Assembly: GCF_018917145.1 (NCBI RefSeq)
Contig: NZ_JAHLOD010000010.1
Location: forward strand, 16,485 to 80,484
Reading direction: 5' to 3'
Length of the DNA stretch: 64,000 nt
Source of the DNA: Clostridium bornimense
Lineage (GTDB): Bacteria > Bacillota > Clostridia > Clostridiales > Clostridiaceae
In this document: piece after piece, positions 8,172 to 16,823 of the stretch
Layout: each line of letters starts with the position of its first letter
Position numbering within the stretch: position 1 is the first letter of the stretch
Translations under genes and position numbers: made by a program
Notes under the pieces: model-generated
Databases searched by the model: none
What the model saw: the letters and a program-made list of their open reading frames with translations, nothing else
What the model was told of the DNA's origin: nothing

Positions 8172-10043
8172 GTGCAGAACTTAAATAAATTTTCTATTAC
8201 ACTAGATAGTCAAGTAAATATATTATTAGATACTTGTAAAAAAGTTTTAGATGGTGGAGTATTTAAAGGAAGAATAGTAAAACATAAGTTGCAGAAACAT
8301 ATAAGATCTAAGGATCCACTAGAAAAATTATATGCTATATTGATGATAATATCTGATGGAAGATATAGTAACGGTATACCAAGTGGTGAATCTGTATATG
8401 AAGCTTTAGATCAAGTAAATGTGTATATGGCTGAAGAAGTTGCTAGGAAATATGTTCAAAATCAAGTTGAGGTCGAAGTTGAAAATTTTCTAATGACTAA
8501 GCAAGACAAATACATGGATGATATAAGATTAAATATAATAAAGAAGAAAAAGGGACCTGAAAATACAGGTACTCTAAAAAAATATGAAAATCTTGAAAAG
8601 TTAAGCTCAAGAGAACTAACAGAAAACTTAATGGTACACTTAAGACCGCATAGTTTTAGTGAAATAATAGGTCAAGAGAGAGCTATAAAATCGTTAATTT
8701 CAAAAATTGCTTCACCATATCCTCAACATATTATACTTTATGGACCTCCAGGGGTAGGAAAAACTTCTGCTGCGAGACTTGCATTAGAAGAAGCAAAAAA
8801 ATTAGAATATACACCTTATGATGAGGATTCTAAGTTTGTAGAAGTTGATGGAACAACTTTAAGATGGGATCCAAGAGAAATAACTAATCCACTTTTAGGA
8901 TCTGTTCATGATCCTATATATCAAGGTAGTAAAAGAGATTTGGCTGAGACAGGTATACCTGAACCAAAGCCAGGATTAGTAACAGAAGCTCATGGTGGAA
9001 TACTTTTTATAGATGAAATTGGAGAATTAGATTCTACATTACAAAATAAACTATTAAAAGTTTTAGAAGATAAAAAAGTAGAATTTTCATCAGCTTATTA
9101 TGATCCAGATGATGAAACAGTGCCTAAATATATAAAATATCTATTTGATAATGGTGCTCCAGCAGATTTTGTTTTAATAGGAGCAACTACAAGAGAACCA
9201 AAAGATATAAATCCAGCGTTAAGATCTAGATGTACAGAAGTATATTTTGAGCCACTTGGAGCAAAAGATATTGTAAATATTGTTGAAGGTGCTAGCAAAA
9301 AGTTAGGTGTAACTTTAGAAGATGGTGTAGCAGAAGAAATTTCAAAATATACTGTAGAGGGTAGAAAAGCTATTAATATACTTTCTGATGTATATTCTAG
9401 TGTAGTATATAAAAATAAAGGAATTAAAGACGATTTAGAAATAACATTAAAAGATATAGAAGAGGTAATATCTATAAATAGATTAACACCTTATGATCAT
9501 GTAGATGACTTAAATGAAGGCGAAATAGGAAAAGTTTATGGTCTTGGAGTAGCTGGTTATATGGGTTCTACTATAGAAATAGAAGCTGTTACATTTAAGG
9601 CTACTGAAAGAGGAAAAGGAAAAGTAAGATTTAATGAAACTGCTGGATCAATGGCTAAGGATTCAGTATTTAATGCGACATCTGTTATAAGAAAAGTTTG
9701 TGGTGTGGATTTAAGTGATTATGATGTTCATGTAAATGTTGTTGGTGGAGGAAATATTGATGGACCTTCAGCAGGAGCAGCAATAACATTAGCTATAATA
9801 TCAGCACTAACAAAAAAAGAAATTAGAGGCGATGTAGCAATAACAGGTGAAATTTCGCTAAGAGGTAAGGTTAAGCCTGTTGGTGGAGTATTTGAAAAAA
9901 TTTATGGTGCTAGACGTAGAGGAATAAAGAAAGTATTAATACCTAAAGATAATATTAAAGATGTTCCATATCAATTAAGTGATATAGAAGTAGTAGCAGT
10001 AGATACAATAGAAGATGTTATTAAAGAAGCATTAAAGCACTAG
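8172..10043 (+). CDS. lonC: LonC, Lon-family ATP-dependent protease of spore formers
   Basis: AAA+ protease of the Lon superfamily (623 residues), closest to the LonC subgroup restricted to spore-forming Firmicutes. It lacks the long LonA substrate domain. An N-terminal helical region (about 1-150) is followed by Walker A GPPGVGKT at residues 191-198, Walker B ILFIDEIGEL near 276, and a C-terminal peptidase domain with Ser533 in GPSAG and Lys576, 43 residues apart as in Lon. The GTG start follows AGGAGGTAAAA. It lies between rplI and dnaB; subgroup assignment is from architecture and context. Confidence 0.85.
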   Translation: MQNLNKFSITLDSQVNILLDTCKKVLDGGVFKGRIVKHKLQKHIRSKDPLEKLYAILMIISDGRYSNGIPSGESVYEALDQVNVYMAEEVARKYVQNQVEVEVENFLMTKQDKYMDDIRLNIIKKKKGPENTGTLKKYENLEKLSSRELTENLMVHLRPHSFSEIIGQERAIKSLISKIASPYPQHIILYGPPGVGKTSAARLALEEAKKLEYTPYDEDSKFVEVDGTTLRWDPREITNPLLGSVHDPIYQGSKRDLAETGIPEPKPGLVTEAHGGILFIDEIGELDSTLQNKLLKVLEDKKVEFSSAYYDPDDETVPKYIKYLFDNGAPADFVLIGATTREPKDINPALRSRCTEVYFEPLGAKDIVNIVEGASKKLGVTLEDGVAEEISKYTVEGRKAINILSDVYSSVVYKNKGIKDDLEITLKDIEEVISINRLTPYDHVDDLNEGEIGKVYGLGVAGYMGSTIEIEAVTFKATERGKGKVRFNETAGSMAKDSVFNATSVIRKVCGVDLSDYDVHVNVVGGGNIDGPSAGAAITLAIISALTKKEIRGDVAITGEISLRGKVKPVGGVFEKIYGARRRGIKKVLIPKDNIKDVPYQLSDIEVVAVDTIEDVIKEALKH

Positions 10044-10053
10044 GGGTGATAAG

Positions 10054-11385
10054 ATGGAAGAAACAGTTAGAGTTCTCCCACAAAATATAGATGCAGAGAT
10101 GTCTGTATTAGGTGCTATGATGGATGATAAAGCAGTTATAGCAGAAGCAGGAGAAGAATTATCTGCAGAAGACTTCTATAAAGAAGCTCATAAAATAATT
10201 TTTTCAGCAATCATGGAATTATTTATGAAAGATATTCCTGTTGATGAAATAACTTTAATTGAAAATCTAAGATCAGCCGGTAAGTTAGAAGCAGTAGGAG
10301 GAATATCTTATATTGCTTCTCTTACAAGTATGTTAGCTACAACAATGAATGTAGATTCATATATAAAGATTGTAAAAGATAAAGCTGTACTTAGAAGACT
10401 TATTAGATCTGCTAATGAAATAATTGAAGAAAGTTATACAAAGCAGAATGAAGTAGATGAAGTTATGGATAGAGCTGAAAAGAAAATTTTTGATATATCC
10501 GAAAATAAAGTTAAAAGTGACTTTGAAAGAGTATCGTCAGTTTTATCTAGGAGTATTGAGCAATTAGAACAAGTTTTTAATAATAAGAGTGATGTTACTG
10601 GTGTAGAAACACCATTTATAGATCTAAACGCAAAAACATCAGGATTTCAAAAAGGAGATATGGTACTTATAGCAGCAAGACCATCTATGGGTAAGACAAC
10701 TTTTGCATTAAACCTTGCTCAACATGCTGCTCTTAGATGTGGAAAAAGTGTAGTAATATTTTCTTTAGAAATGTCAAAAGAGCAGCTAGTTCAAAAACTT
10801 CTTTGTGCAGAAGCAAATATAAGTATGGTATCTTTTAGAAATGGTGATTTAAAAGATTCTGATTGGGATAATATAGTTAGATCAGCAGGACCTCTTGGTG
10901 CATCTAAGATTTTTATTGATGATACACCAGGGGTTACTGTTATGGAGATGAGATCTAAGTGTAGAAGAATTAAGTTAGAACATGGTATAGATATGATTCT
11001 AATAGATTACCTTCAACTTATGAGTGGTAGTGGAAGTGAAAGTAGACAACAAGAAGTATCTGAAATTTCACGTTCTATAAAAGCCTTAGCAAAGGAAATG
11101 GAATGTCCTGTTATAGCATTATCACAGTTATCTCGTGCTCCAGAACAAAGAGCAGATCATAGACCTATGTTATCGGATCTTAGAGAATCTGGATCTATAG
11201 AGCAGGATGCAGACGTTGTTATGTTCCTTTATAGAGATGAATATTATAACAAAGAATCAGATGAAAAAAATATAGCAGAATGTATAATTGCAAAACAGAG
11301 AAACGGTCCAACAGGGACAGTTAAGATGATGTTCCTTGGGGAATATTCTAAATTTACTAATGCAGATTTAAATAGAGAATTATAA
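10054..11385 (+). CDS. dnaB: Replicative DNA helicase DnaB
   Basis: Hexameric replicative helicase (443 residues; DnaC in Bacillus nomenclature). N-terminal DnaB domain (about 8-110, PQNIDAEMSVLGAMM), linker helix, and RecA-like C-terminal domain with Walker A ARPSMGKTT at about 209-217, Walker B ILIDYLQLM and the conserved SQLSRAPEQR motif. It is ten bases from lonC with GGGGTGAT. Four DnaA boxes follow directly after its stop codon. Confidence 0.96.
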   Translation: MEETVRVLPQNIDAEMSVLGAMMDDKAVIAEAGEELSAEDFYKEAHKIIFSAIMELFMKDIPVDEITLIENLRSAGKLEAVGGISYIASLTSMLATTMNVDSYIKIVKDKAVLRRLIRSANEIIEESYTKQNEVDEVMDRAEKKIFDISENKVKSDFERVSSVLSRSIEQLEQVFNNKSDVTGVETPFIDLNAKTSGFQKGDMVLIAARPSMGKTTFALNLAQHAALRCGKSVVIFSLEMSKEQLVQKLLCAEANISMVSFRNGDLKDSDWDNIVRSAGPLGASKIFIDDTPGVTVMEMRSKCRRIKLEHGIDMILIDYLQLMSGSGSESRQQEVSEISRSIKALAKEMECPVIALSQLSRAPEQRADHRPMLSDLRESGSIEQDADVVMFLYRDEYYNKESDEKNIAECIIAKQRNGPTGTVKMMFLGEYSKFTNADLNREL

Positions 11386-11486
11386 AAAGTTATCCACAGG
11401 AGAAAATATAAAAATGACCTGTGGATAACTTTATAAAATTTTTTAAGCAATCAAATTGTGGATAACTTTTTTTATATTGTGGATAT
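11386..11486. promoter_or_regulatory. Cluster of four DnaA boxes
   Basis: TTATCCACA at 11390-11398 (+), and on the minus strand at 11420-11428 and 11457-11465 (all perfect), plus ATATCCACA at 11478-11486 (one mismatch). The first two sit in a perfect 15-bp inverted repeat (11386-11400 with 11418-11432), which is followed by an AT-rich stretch and may also work as the dnaB terminator. The cluster lies between the dnaB stop and the thioesterase start at 11507. Confidence 0.8.
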
Positions 11487-11506
11487 CTTTAAGAGAGGTG
11501 ATATAC

Positions 11507-12238
11507 ATGGGAAGTACATTTGAAAGAAATCATAAAGTTGCATATGGAGAAACTAGTAAGAACGGAGAAGTTTTTGTTAGTGAAATTGTAAACTATATGG
11601 TAGAAACATCTATTAATCATGGAGAAAGTTTAGGAATAGGTGTTGATTATCAAAAAAATAAAGGGGAAGCATGGATATTATATAGATGGGATATAACATT
11701 TAATGAGATGCCTAGATTTTATGAAGATTTAAAGGTTACAACTGAATGTATGGGTACCAATAAATTTTATGCTTATAGAAAATTTAATATATACAGAAAT
11801 GAACAATGCTTAATAGATGCTAAAAGTCAGTGGGTATATTTAGACTTTAATAAAAGAAAAGTGAAGAGAATTACAGAAAAAGATATTGAAAAGTTTGATG
11901 TTAAAGGAAAGGAAACTTTATCTTTTGACAAGTTATTAAAAGAAAAAGAAGAGATAACATCAAGATTATTTACAGTAAGATATAGAGATATAGATATGAA
12001 TGAACATGTTAATAATACTAAATATGTTTGTTGGGCAATAGAGTCTATTGATCATGAATTTCTTATCAATCATAAAATAAAAAATTTAAAAGTAATATAT
12101 AAAAAAGAAACTACATATAAAGATGTTGTAACATCTAAGGTATATTATACAGAAGAAGATAATGTTTTATTACATAAAATATATTCTAGTGAAGGAGTAG
12201 AATTAGCAGTTTTACAAAGTACATGGGATGTACGTTAA
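11507..12238 (+). CDS. Acyl-ACP thioesterase (FatA/FatB-like family)
   Basis: Hydrolyses acyl-ACP to free fatty acid. The 243-residue protein has the tandem hot-dog architecture of bacterial acyl-ACP thioesterases: an N-terminal half with WILYRWDITFNEMPRFYED and a C-terminal half starting at about 145 with YRDIDMNEHVNNTKYVCW, the characteristic D-x-N-x-H-VNN-x-Y motif. The frame is open from 11456, but the ATG at 11507 has AGAGGTGAT at good spacing. It may adjust fatty-acid supply, but lies 15 kb from the fab operon. Confidence 0.85.
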   Translation: MGSTFERNHKVAYGETSKNGEVFVSEIVNYMVETSINHGESLGIGVDYQKNKGEAWILYRWDITFNEMPRFYEDLKVTTECMGTNKFYAYRKFNIYRNEQCLIDAKSQWVYLDFNKRKVKRITEKDIEKFDVKGKETLSFDKLLKEKEEITSRLFTVRYRDIDMNEHVNNTKYVCWAIESIDHEFLINHKIKNLKVIYKKETTYKDVVTSKVYYTEEDNVLLHKIYSSEGVELAVLQSTWDVR

Positions 12239-12252
12239 AATTGTGAAATGGA

Positions 12253-12286
12253 AAATAAGCTGTCACTGCGTGACAGCTTATTTTTT
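12253..12286. terminator. Bidirectional terminator
   Basis: A stem of about 14 bp, AAATAAGCTGTCAC and its complement with a TGC-type loop, A-rich on one side and T6 on the other, between the convergent thioesterase and nrdB genes. Confidence 0.88.
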
Positions 12287-12288
12287 AT

Positions 12289-13323
12289 TTATAAATCATC
12301 AACTAAAACAGCTGCTTTTGCATATGCTGTAGATTTTGCTTCAAAGAAATCTGTTTTTACAGAATTAGCATTAGATAGATGGTCTACCCATGGTGCTGGA
12401 TTTGTTTCTATATTATATACTGGATCAAGACCAATTCCTTTTAATCTCAAGTCGCCAAGATATTTAATATATTGATCTATTAACTTTTCATTAATTCCTT
12501 GAATATTATTTCCTATAACATATTTTCCCCATTCTATTTCATTTTCAACACCTGTTTTAAGCATTTCAACTAATTCATTTTTTAAATCTTCATCAAAAAG
12601 CTCAGGTTCTTCTATCTTTAGCTCATTTATTATGTTTCTAAATAGCCATAAGTGTGTATTTTCATCTCTATTTATATAACGGATTTCTTGAGATGAACCA
12701 GACATTTTTCCATTACGTTCAAGGTTATAGAAGAACATAAATCCAGAATAAAAATAGATTCCTTCTAATATATAATTAGCCATGATAGTTCTAATTAAAT
12801 TTTTATGAGTTGGTTCATCTAAGAATCTATTATATTGATCACCGATAAACTTATTTCTATTTAATAGTATAGGGTCATCTTTCCATTGGTATAAAATTTC
12901 GTTTCTTTTTTCAGGCGAACAAATAGTATCTAACATATAAGAATAACTTTGAGAATGAATAGCTTCTTGGTAAGCTTGTATAGTTAAGCATAAATTTACT
13001 TCAGAAGCAGTTATATAGTTACTTATGTTTCCTAAGTTTGCTGTTTGAATACTATCTAAGAAGATTAAAAAAGATAGTATTTTATCATATGCAGTTCTTT
13101 CGCTATCTGAAAGAGTTTGATATTGTTTTAAGTCAGCAGCTAAATTGATTTCTTCTGGAATCCAGAAATTATTCATCGCTTGTCTATACCAGTCTGATAC
13201 CCAAGTATATTTCATATTATTAAAATCGTTCAAGTTTGTTGTGTTACCGTTAATCATTCTTTTTTTTGCAGTTTCTGTATCGCCTTGTTCATTAAATAAA
13301 GGTCTTCTGTTTAATGTTGACAT
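12289..13323 (-). CDS. nrdB: Class I ribonucleotide reductase, beta (radical) subunit
   Basis: R2 subunit that supplies the radical for deoxyribonucleotide synthesis (344 residues). The metal ligands are visible as D90 (FLDSIQ), E120 and H123 (EAIHSQSY), E187 (LEGIYF), E221 and H224 (ENTHLW). The radical tyrosine corresponds to Y127, spaced as in E. coli Y122, so this is a tyrosyl-radical enzyme rather than a class Ic variant. The start is the ATG at 13323 after AGGAGAG, not the longer open frame. It is second gene after nrdA, 25 bp downstream. Confidence 0.92.
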   Translation of the reverse strand: MSTLNRRPLFNEQGDTETAKKRMINGNTTNLNDFNNMKYTWVSDWYRQAMNNFWIPEEINLAADLKQYQTLSDSERTAYDKILSFLIFLDSIQTANLGNISNYITASEVNLCLTIQAYQEAIHSQSYSYMLDTICSPEKRNEILYQWKDDPILLNRNKFIGDQYNRFLDEPTHKNLIRTIMANYILEGIYFYSGFMFFYNLERNGKMSGSSQEIRYINRDENTHLWLFRNIINELKIEEPELFDEDLKNELVEMLKTGVENEIEWGKYVIGNNIQGINEKLIDQYIKYLGDLRLKGIGLDPVYNIETNPAPWVDHLSNANSVKTDFFEAKSTAYAKAAVLVDDL

Positions 13324-13348
13324 AATAACATCTCTCCTCATATTAATT

Positions 13349-15568
13349 TTAAGCAGAACAACTTTCACATTCTTCAACTTCTAATGATTTAGAACGTACA
13401 TAATAGATACTCTTTATTCCACTTTTACATGCTTCAATATATAAGTTCATAATTTGTCTCATAGTATATTTTGTTGTTATATAAAGATTAAAAGATTGAC
13501 CTTGGTCTATATGACGTTGGCGAATTCCGTTTGCTTTTATTGACCAAATTTGGCTAACATCATAAGCTGATGTATAGTACCAGAAGGTATCTTCATTAAG
13601 ATTTGGAGCAGTTTTAGGAATTATAGATCCTTTCTTTTCTTCTAAGAAAAATCTATTCATTATAGGATCAATTCCTTCAGAAGTACCAGCTATAGTTGCT
13701 GTTGAACCATTTGGAGCTACTGCTAGTAAATATCCATTTCTTATACCGTACTTAGAAACTTCTTCTTTTAATGCTGTCCATCTCTCATCGTTATAATCTC
13801 TTAATTCAAAATATTTTCCTGTATTCCAATCAGAACCTTCGAAATAAGGATACGCTCCTTTTTCCTTAGCAATTTTTAAACTTGCTGATATTGCAAAGTA
13901 ATTAATATCTTCATATACTTTATCAACAAAGTTTAAATGTTTATTACCTTGCCATGATATAGAGTTATTAGCTAACATATGATGATATCCAGATGTACCT
14001 AATCCAACAGATCTATATCTTTTATTAGTAATCTCTGCAAATGGTACTGAATAGTAGTTAAGGTCAATGACATTATCCATAGCTCTTATTTGAGTTTCTA
14101 CGACATATTCAAGTTCAGATTTATTTGTTACGTCAATATTTCCAAGAACTAATGAAGATAAGTTACAAACAACAAAATCACCAGATTTAGTTTTTTCTAC
14201 AACGATAGTATCTCCATTATCATCTACAATTTCATGCTGTTCTATTTCCATACCACTCATATTTTGCATTATTTCTGTACAAAGATTTGATGAGTAAATC
14301 ATTCCTTTATGTTTATTAGGATTCATTTTATTTACTGTATCGCGGTAGAAAGTAAATGGTGTTCCTGTCTCCGCCGCAGATTTAATAATAAGCCTTACTA
14401 TATCTTTTACAGACATTTCTCTTTTTTCTATCCTAGAATCATTTACGCAATCATAATAACGCTCTTCCCATTCTTCACCATAGAAATCACATAGGTCATA
14501 TCCTTTTACTGTACGAATTTCATGTGGACACATCATATACCAAGTTGCATCGATATCTTTTTCGGCAAGTTTCCAGAATAAATCAGGATAACATAAACCA
14601 GGGAATACATCATGAGCTTTTTTTCTATCGTCACCGTTATTTGTTCTAAGTTGAAGAAATTCAGGTAAATCTTTATGCCAAGCATCTAGCCATACAGCAA
14701 CAGATCCATTTCTTACTCCTAATTGGTCTACTGCTATAGCAGTATCATTAAATAGTTTTACCCAAGGAATAACTCCGCCAGAAGCTCCCTTAAAACCTCT
14801 TATACTAGAACCTAAAGCTCTAACTTTACCAAAGTATATTCCCATTCCACCACCAAATTTTGAAACTTTAGCAAAGTTATCTAAACTTTTATATATTCCC
14901 GCTAGAGAATCATCAACAGTATCTATAAAACAAGAAGAAAGTTGATAAAATGGCTTTCTTGCATTAGACATTGTTGGAGTAGCCATGGTAGCTTTAAGAG
15001 AACTTAAAACATCATAAAATCTCTTAGCCCAAAATAAACGATTTTCTTTCTTTTCTGGTAATGCTAAATGAAGAGCTATTCCCATAAACATTTGTTGTGG
15101 AAGTTCTAATAAGGTATTATCGTAATCTCTTATTAGATATCTACTTGCAAGAAGAGATATACCACTGTATGTAAATAAGAAGTCTCTTTCAGGTTTAAGT
15201 TCTAACTCTAACTCTTTGATGTCTTCTTTTGAATAATTATCTAAAATATATTTACCATATAGACCCTTGTTAGTTAGTTCAACAATTAAGTCATATAAGT
15301 CGCTGTAAGGTTCATTGATATTTCTAACTTTTTTAATAGATTCATATAAGTCATAAATATATAATTTTGCTGATGCATATTGCCAAAGAGGGAAATCTTC
15401 AGAAGTCATTTCTAATGAAGATTGGATTAGTGCATTAGTTATTTCTTTATCTGTCATAGATGGTCTTAATATAAGTTCAAGAGCAGATAATAATTTTTCT
15501 TCAGTGTAATCAGCATTGATATTTTTTATTTCTGAAGTAGCAAATTTACAAAGTTCAGTTAAGTTCAT
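13349..15568 (-). CDS. nrdA: Class I ribonucleotide reductase, alpha subunit
   Basis: Catalytic R1 subunit (739 residues). It has the redox cysteine in QLSSCFIDT, the radical cysteine in SSNLCTEIM, the partner cysteine in VVCNLSSL, and a C-terminal cysteine pair in ECESCSA for reduction by thioredoxin or glutaredoxin. The N-terminus begins in the helical R1 domain and lacks the ATP-cone that gives overall activity control in E. coli NrdA. The ATG at 15568 is the only good start, with GGGAGG upstream at a slightly long spacing. No nrdI or nrdH is adjacent. NrdR-like boxes lie upstream. Confidence 0.92.
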   Translation of the reverse strand: MNLTELCKFATSEIKNINADYTEEKLLSALELILRPSMTDKEITNALIQSSLEMTSEDFPLWQYASAKLYIYDLYESIKKVRNINEPYSDLYDLIVELTNKGLYGKYILDNYSKEDIKELELELKPERDFLFTYSGISLLASRYLIRDYDNTLLELPQQMFMGIALHLALPEKKENRLFWAKRFYDVLSSLKATMATPTMSNARKPFYQLSSCFIDTVDDSLAGIYKSLDNFAKVSKFGGGMGIYFGKVRALGSSIRGFKGASGGVIPWVKLFNDTAIAVDQLGVRNGSVAVWLDAWHKDLPEFLQLRTNNGDDRKKAHDVFPGLCYPDLFWKLAEKDIDATWYMMCPHEIRTVKGYDLCDFYGEEWEERYYDCVNDSRIEKREMSVKDIVRLIIKSAAETGTPFTFYRDTVNKMNPNKHKGMIYSSNLCTEIMQNMSGMEIEQHEIVDDNGDTIVVEKTKSGDFVVCNLSSLVLGNIDVTNKSELEYVVETQIRAMDNVIDLNYYSVPFAEITNKRYRSVGLGTSGYHHMLANNSISWQGNKHLNFVDKVYEDINYFAISASLKIAKEKGAYPYFEGSDWNTGKYFELRDYNDERWTALKEEVSKYGIRNGYLLAVAPNGSTATIAGTSEGIDPIMNRFFLEEKKGSIIPKTAPNLNEDTFWYYTSAYDVSQIWSIKANGIRQRHIDQGQSFNLYITTKYTMRQIMNLYIEACKSGIKSIYYVRSKSLEVEECESCSA

Positions 15569-15587
15569 TAAGTGTATACCTCCCGTA

Positions 15588-15634
15588 ATAGCATATATTG
15601 TACATGATAAATTAAAACACACAACATATTGTAC
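15588..15634 (-). promoter_or_regulatory. Candidate NrdR box pair upstream of nrdA
   Basis: Two 16-bp sites resemble the NrdR consensus acaCwAtATaTwGtgt: ACACAACATATTGTAC at 15619-15634 (13 of 16) and ATAGCATATATTGTAC at 15588-15603 (10 of 16). Their starts are 31 bp apart, three helical turns, the usual arrangement of NrdR box pairs. The rest of the gap to 15862 is AT-rich without a gene. Confidence 0.55.
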
Positions 15635-15862
15635 GTATATTATAAAGATAATAATTGTTAATAGACAAACATAATTAGTTAAGATTATTGTAATTATGCT
15701 TTAATTATCATGAGAATAGTCTATTTTATAAAAATTCTCTTAAAAATATCAAAGCATTAATAGTATTAAAAATAACATCTATATATATTTATAAAAAAAT
15801 ATATTTTTTAGAGTATAATATATAATGAAGAACATAGATTAAGAAAATGGAGAAAATTAAGT

Positions 15863-16471
15863 ATGAAAATTTTAATGTTTGATACAGAGACAACAGGGTT
15901 AAGACCAGGTCAGATATGTCAGCTTAGTTACATTGTCATAGATAACTCAACAAAGCCATATAAGGTATATGGTAAAAACTTTTTCTTTTCTGTAGATTAC
16001 ATGGAAGAAAGTGCAGAACAAATACATGGATTTTCAAAAGAACTTTTAGAAGAATTATCAGGTGGAATGACTTTTGAAGAAAGCTATCATGAATTTATTG
16101 AAGATTTTATGACTAGTGATATTATTTCAGGTCATAATGTAATGTTTGATATTAAGTTTATAAAAGAGGAATTTAGGAGAGTTGGAATAGAATTTACTCC
16201 TAATTTAGAGTTCTGTACAATGAAATATTATAAAAATATATGTAATATTATTTCAAGACAAGGAGATATAAAGAATCCTAAGTTATCAGAATTAATGGAT
16301 TTTTTAGATATATCAGAGGAAGATATTGAAAAGACAACAATGAAATTGTTTGGAGATACAAGATCATTTCATGATGCTAGATTTGATACAACTGCCGTTT
16401 ATATGTCATTAGTAGATGGAATTAGAAAGGGATATATACCACCTAAGTATTTTTCATCTATGTGTAAATAG
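15863..16471 (+). CDS. DEDDh 3'-5' exonuclease (DnaQ-like)
   Basis: Exonuclease-domain protein of 202 residues. Exo I is DTET at residues 7-10, Exo II is GHNVMFD near residue 92, and Exo III is HDARFD near residue 172, giving the full DEDDh set. It has no polymerase or PHP domain, so it is a stand-alone exonuclease, possibly acting in proofreading, repair or RNA processing; substrate cannot be told from sequence. It is monocistronic, with its own terminator. Confidence 0.82.
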   Translation: MKILMFDTETTGLRPGQICQLSYIVIDNSTKPYKVYGKNFFFSVDYMEESAEQIHGFSKELLEELSGGMTFEESYHEFIEDFMTSDIISGHNVMFDIKFIKEEFRRVGIEFTPNLEFCTMKYYKNICNIISRQGDIKNPKLSELMDFLDISEEDIEKTTMKLFGDTRSFHDARFDTTAVYMSLVDGIRKGYIPPKYFSSMCK

Positions 16472-16476
16472 AAAGT

Positions 16477-16512
16477 AAAACTGTTTCACTAGAGAGTGGG
16501 ACAGTTTTTTTG
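16477..16512 (+). terminator. Terminator after exonuclease gene
   Basis: Imperfect 14-bp stem AAAACTGTTTCACT with AGTGGGACAGTTTT (one G-T pair), followed by T7. Confidence 0.85.
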
Positions 16513-16594
16513 TTTAGTATTAAAAAAGATTTAATTATTTTTACATCACAAATTTTATTATATTGCTAATAGAATACAAAATAAATAATGGAAA

Positions 16595-16780
16595 AATATA
16601 CGAACATATTTTAACTTTATGGAATAAATGTTCAAAAAAATAACCTAAAATATTAAATATATGATATAGTAATATATGTGGTAATTGATTAAGAAATCAG
16701 TACCATATATGACATCTAGTTTGAAAGATTTAAAATTAAATTCTAATTTGATTTGTGTCAAATCGAACATTAGGATTACA
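16595..16780 (+). promoter_or_regulatory. Candidate PurR operators (PurBoxes) upstream of purA
   Basis: Three CGAAC/GAAC elements resemble the PurBox AWWWCCGAACWWT: TATACGAACATA near 16597, its inverted counterpart AAATGTTC near 16626, and AAATCGAACATT near 16766. The first two are inverted with about 24 bp between the GAAC cores, close to the pairing seen for Bacillus PurR. Each has one to three mismatches. No purine riboswitch is visible. The rest of the 300-bp gap holds no gene that I can see. Confidence 0.4.
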
Positions 16781-16823
16781 CATAATTTAGTTCATAAAAC
16801 AAAAATGAAAGTGAGGAATTGTG

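Noticed and set aside
11386..11486. Chromosomal origin (oriC)
   Set aside because: Four DnaA boxes occur, but no dnaA/dnaN neighbourhood and no clear unwinding element; gene order places oriC left of the window.
12248..12475. Plus-strand frame of 75 codons starting near the terminator
   Set aside because: It is the shadow of the 3' end of nrdB and begins inside a terminator hairpin.
16520..16823. Purine riboswitch upstream of purA
   Set aside because: The conserved loop sequences of the purine aptamer are not present; the CGAAC elements fit PurBoxes better.
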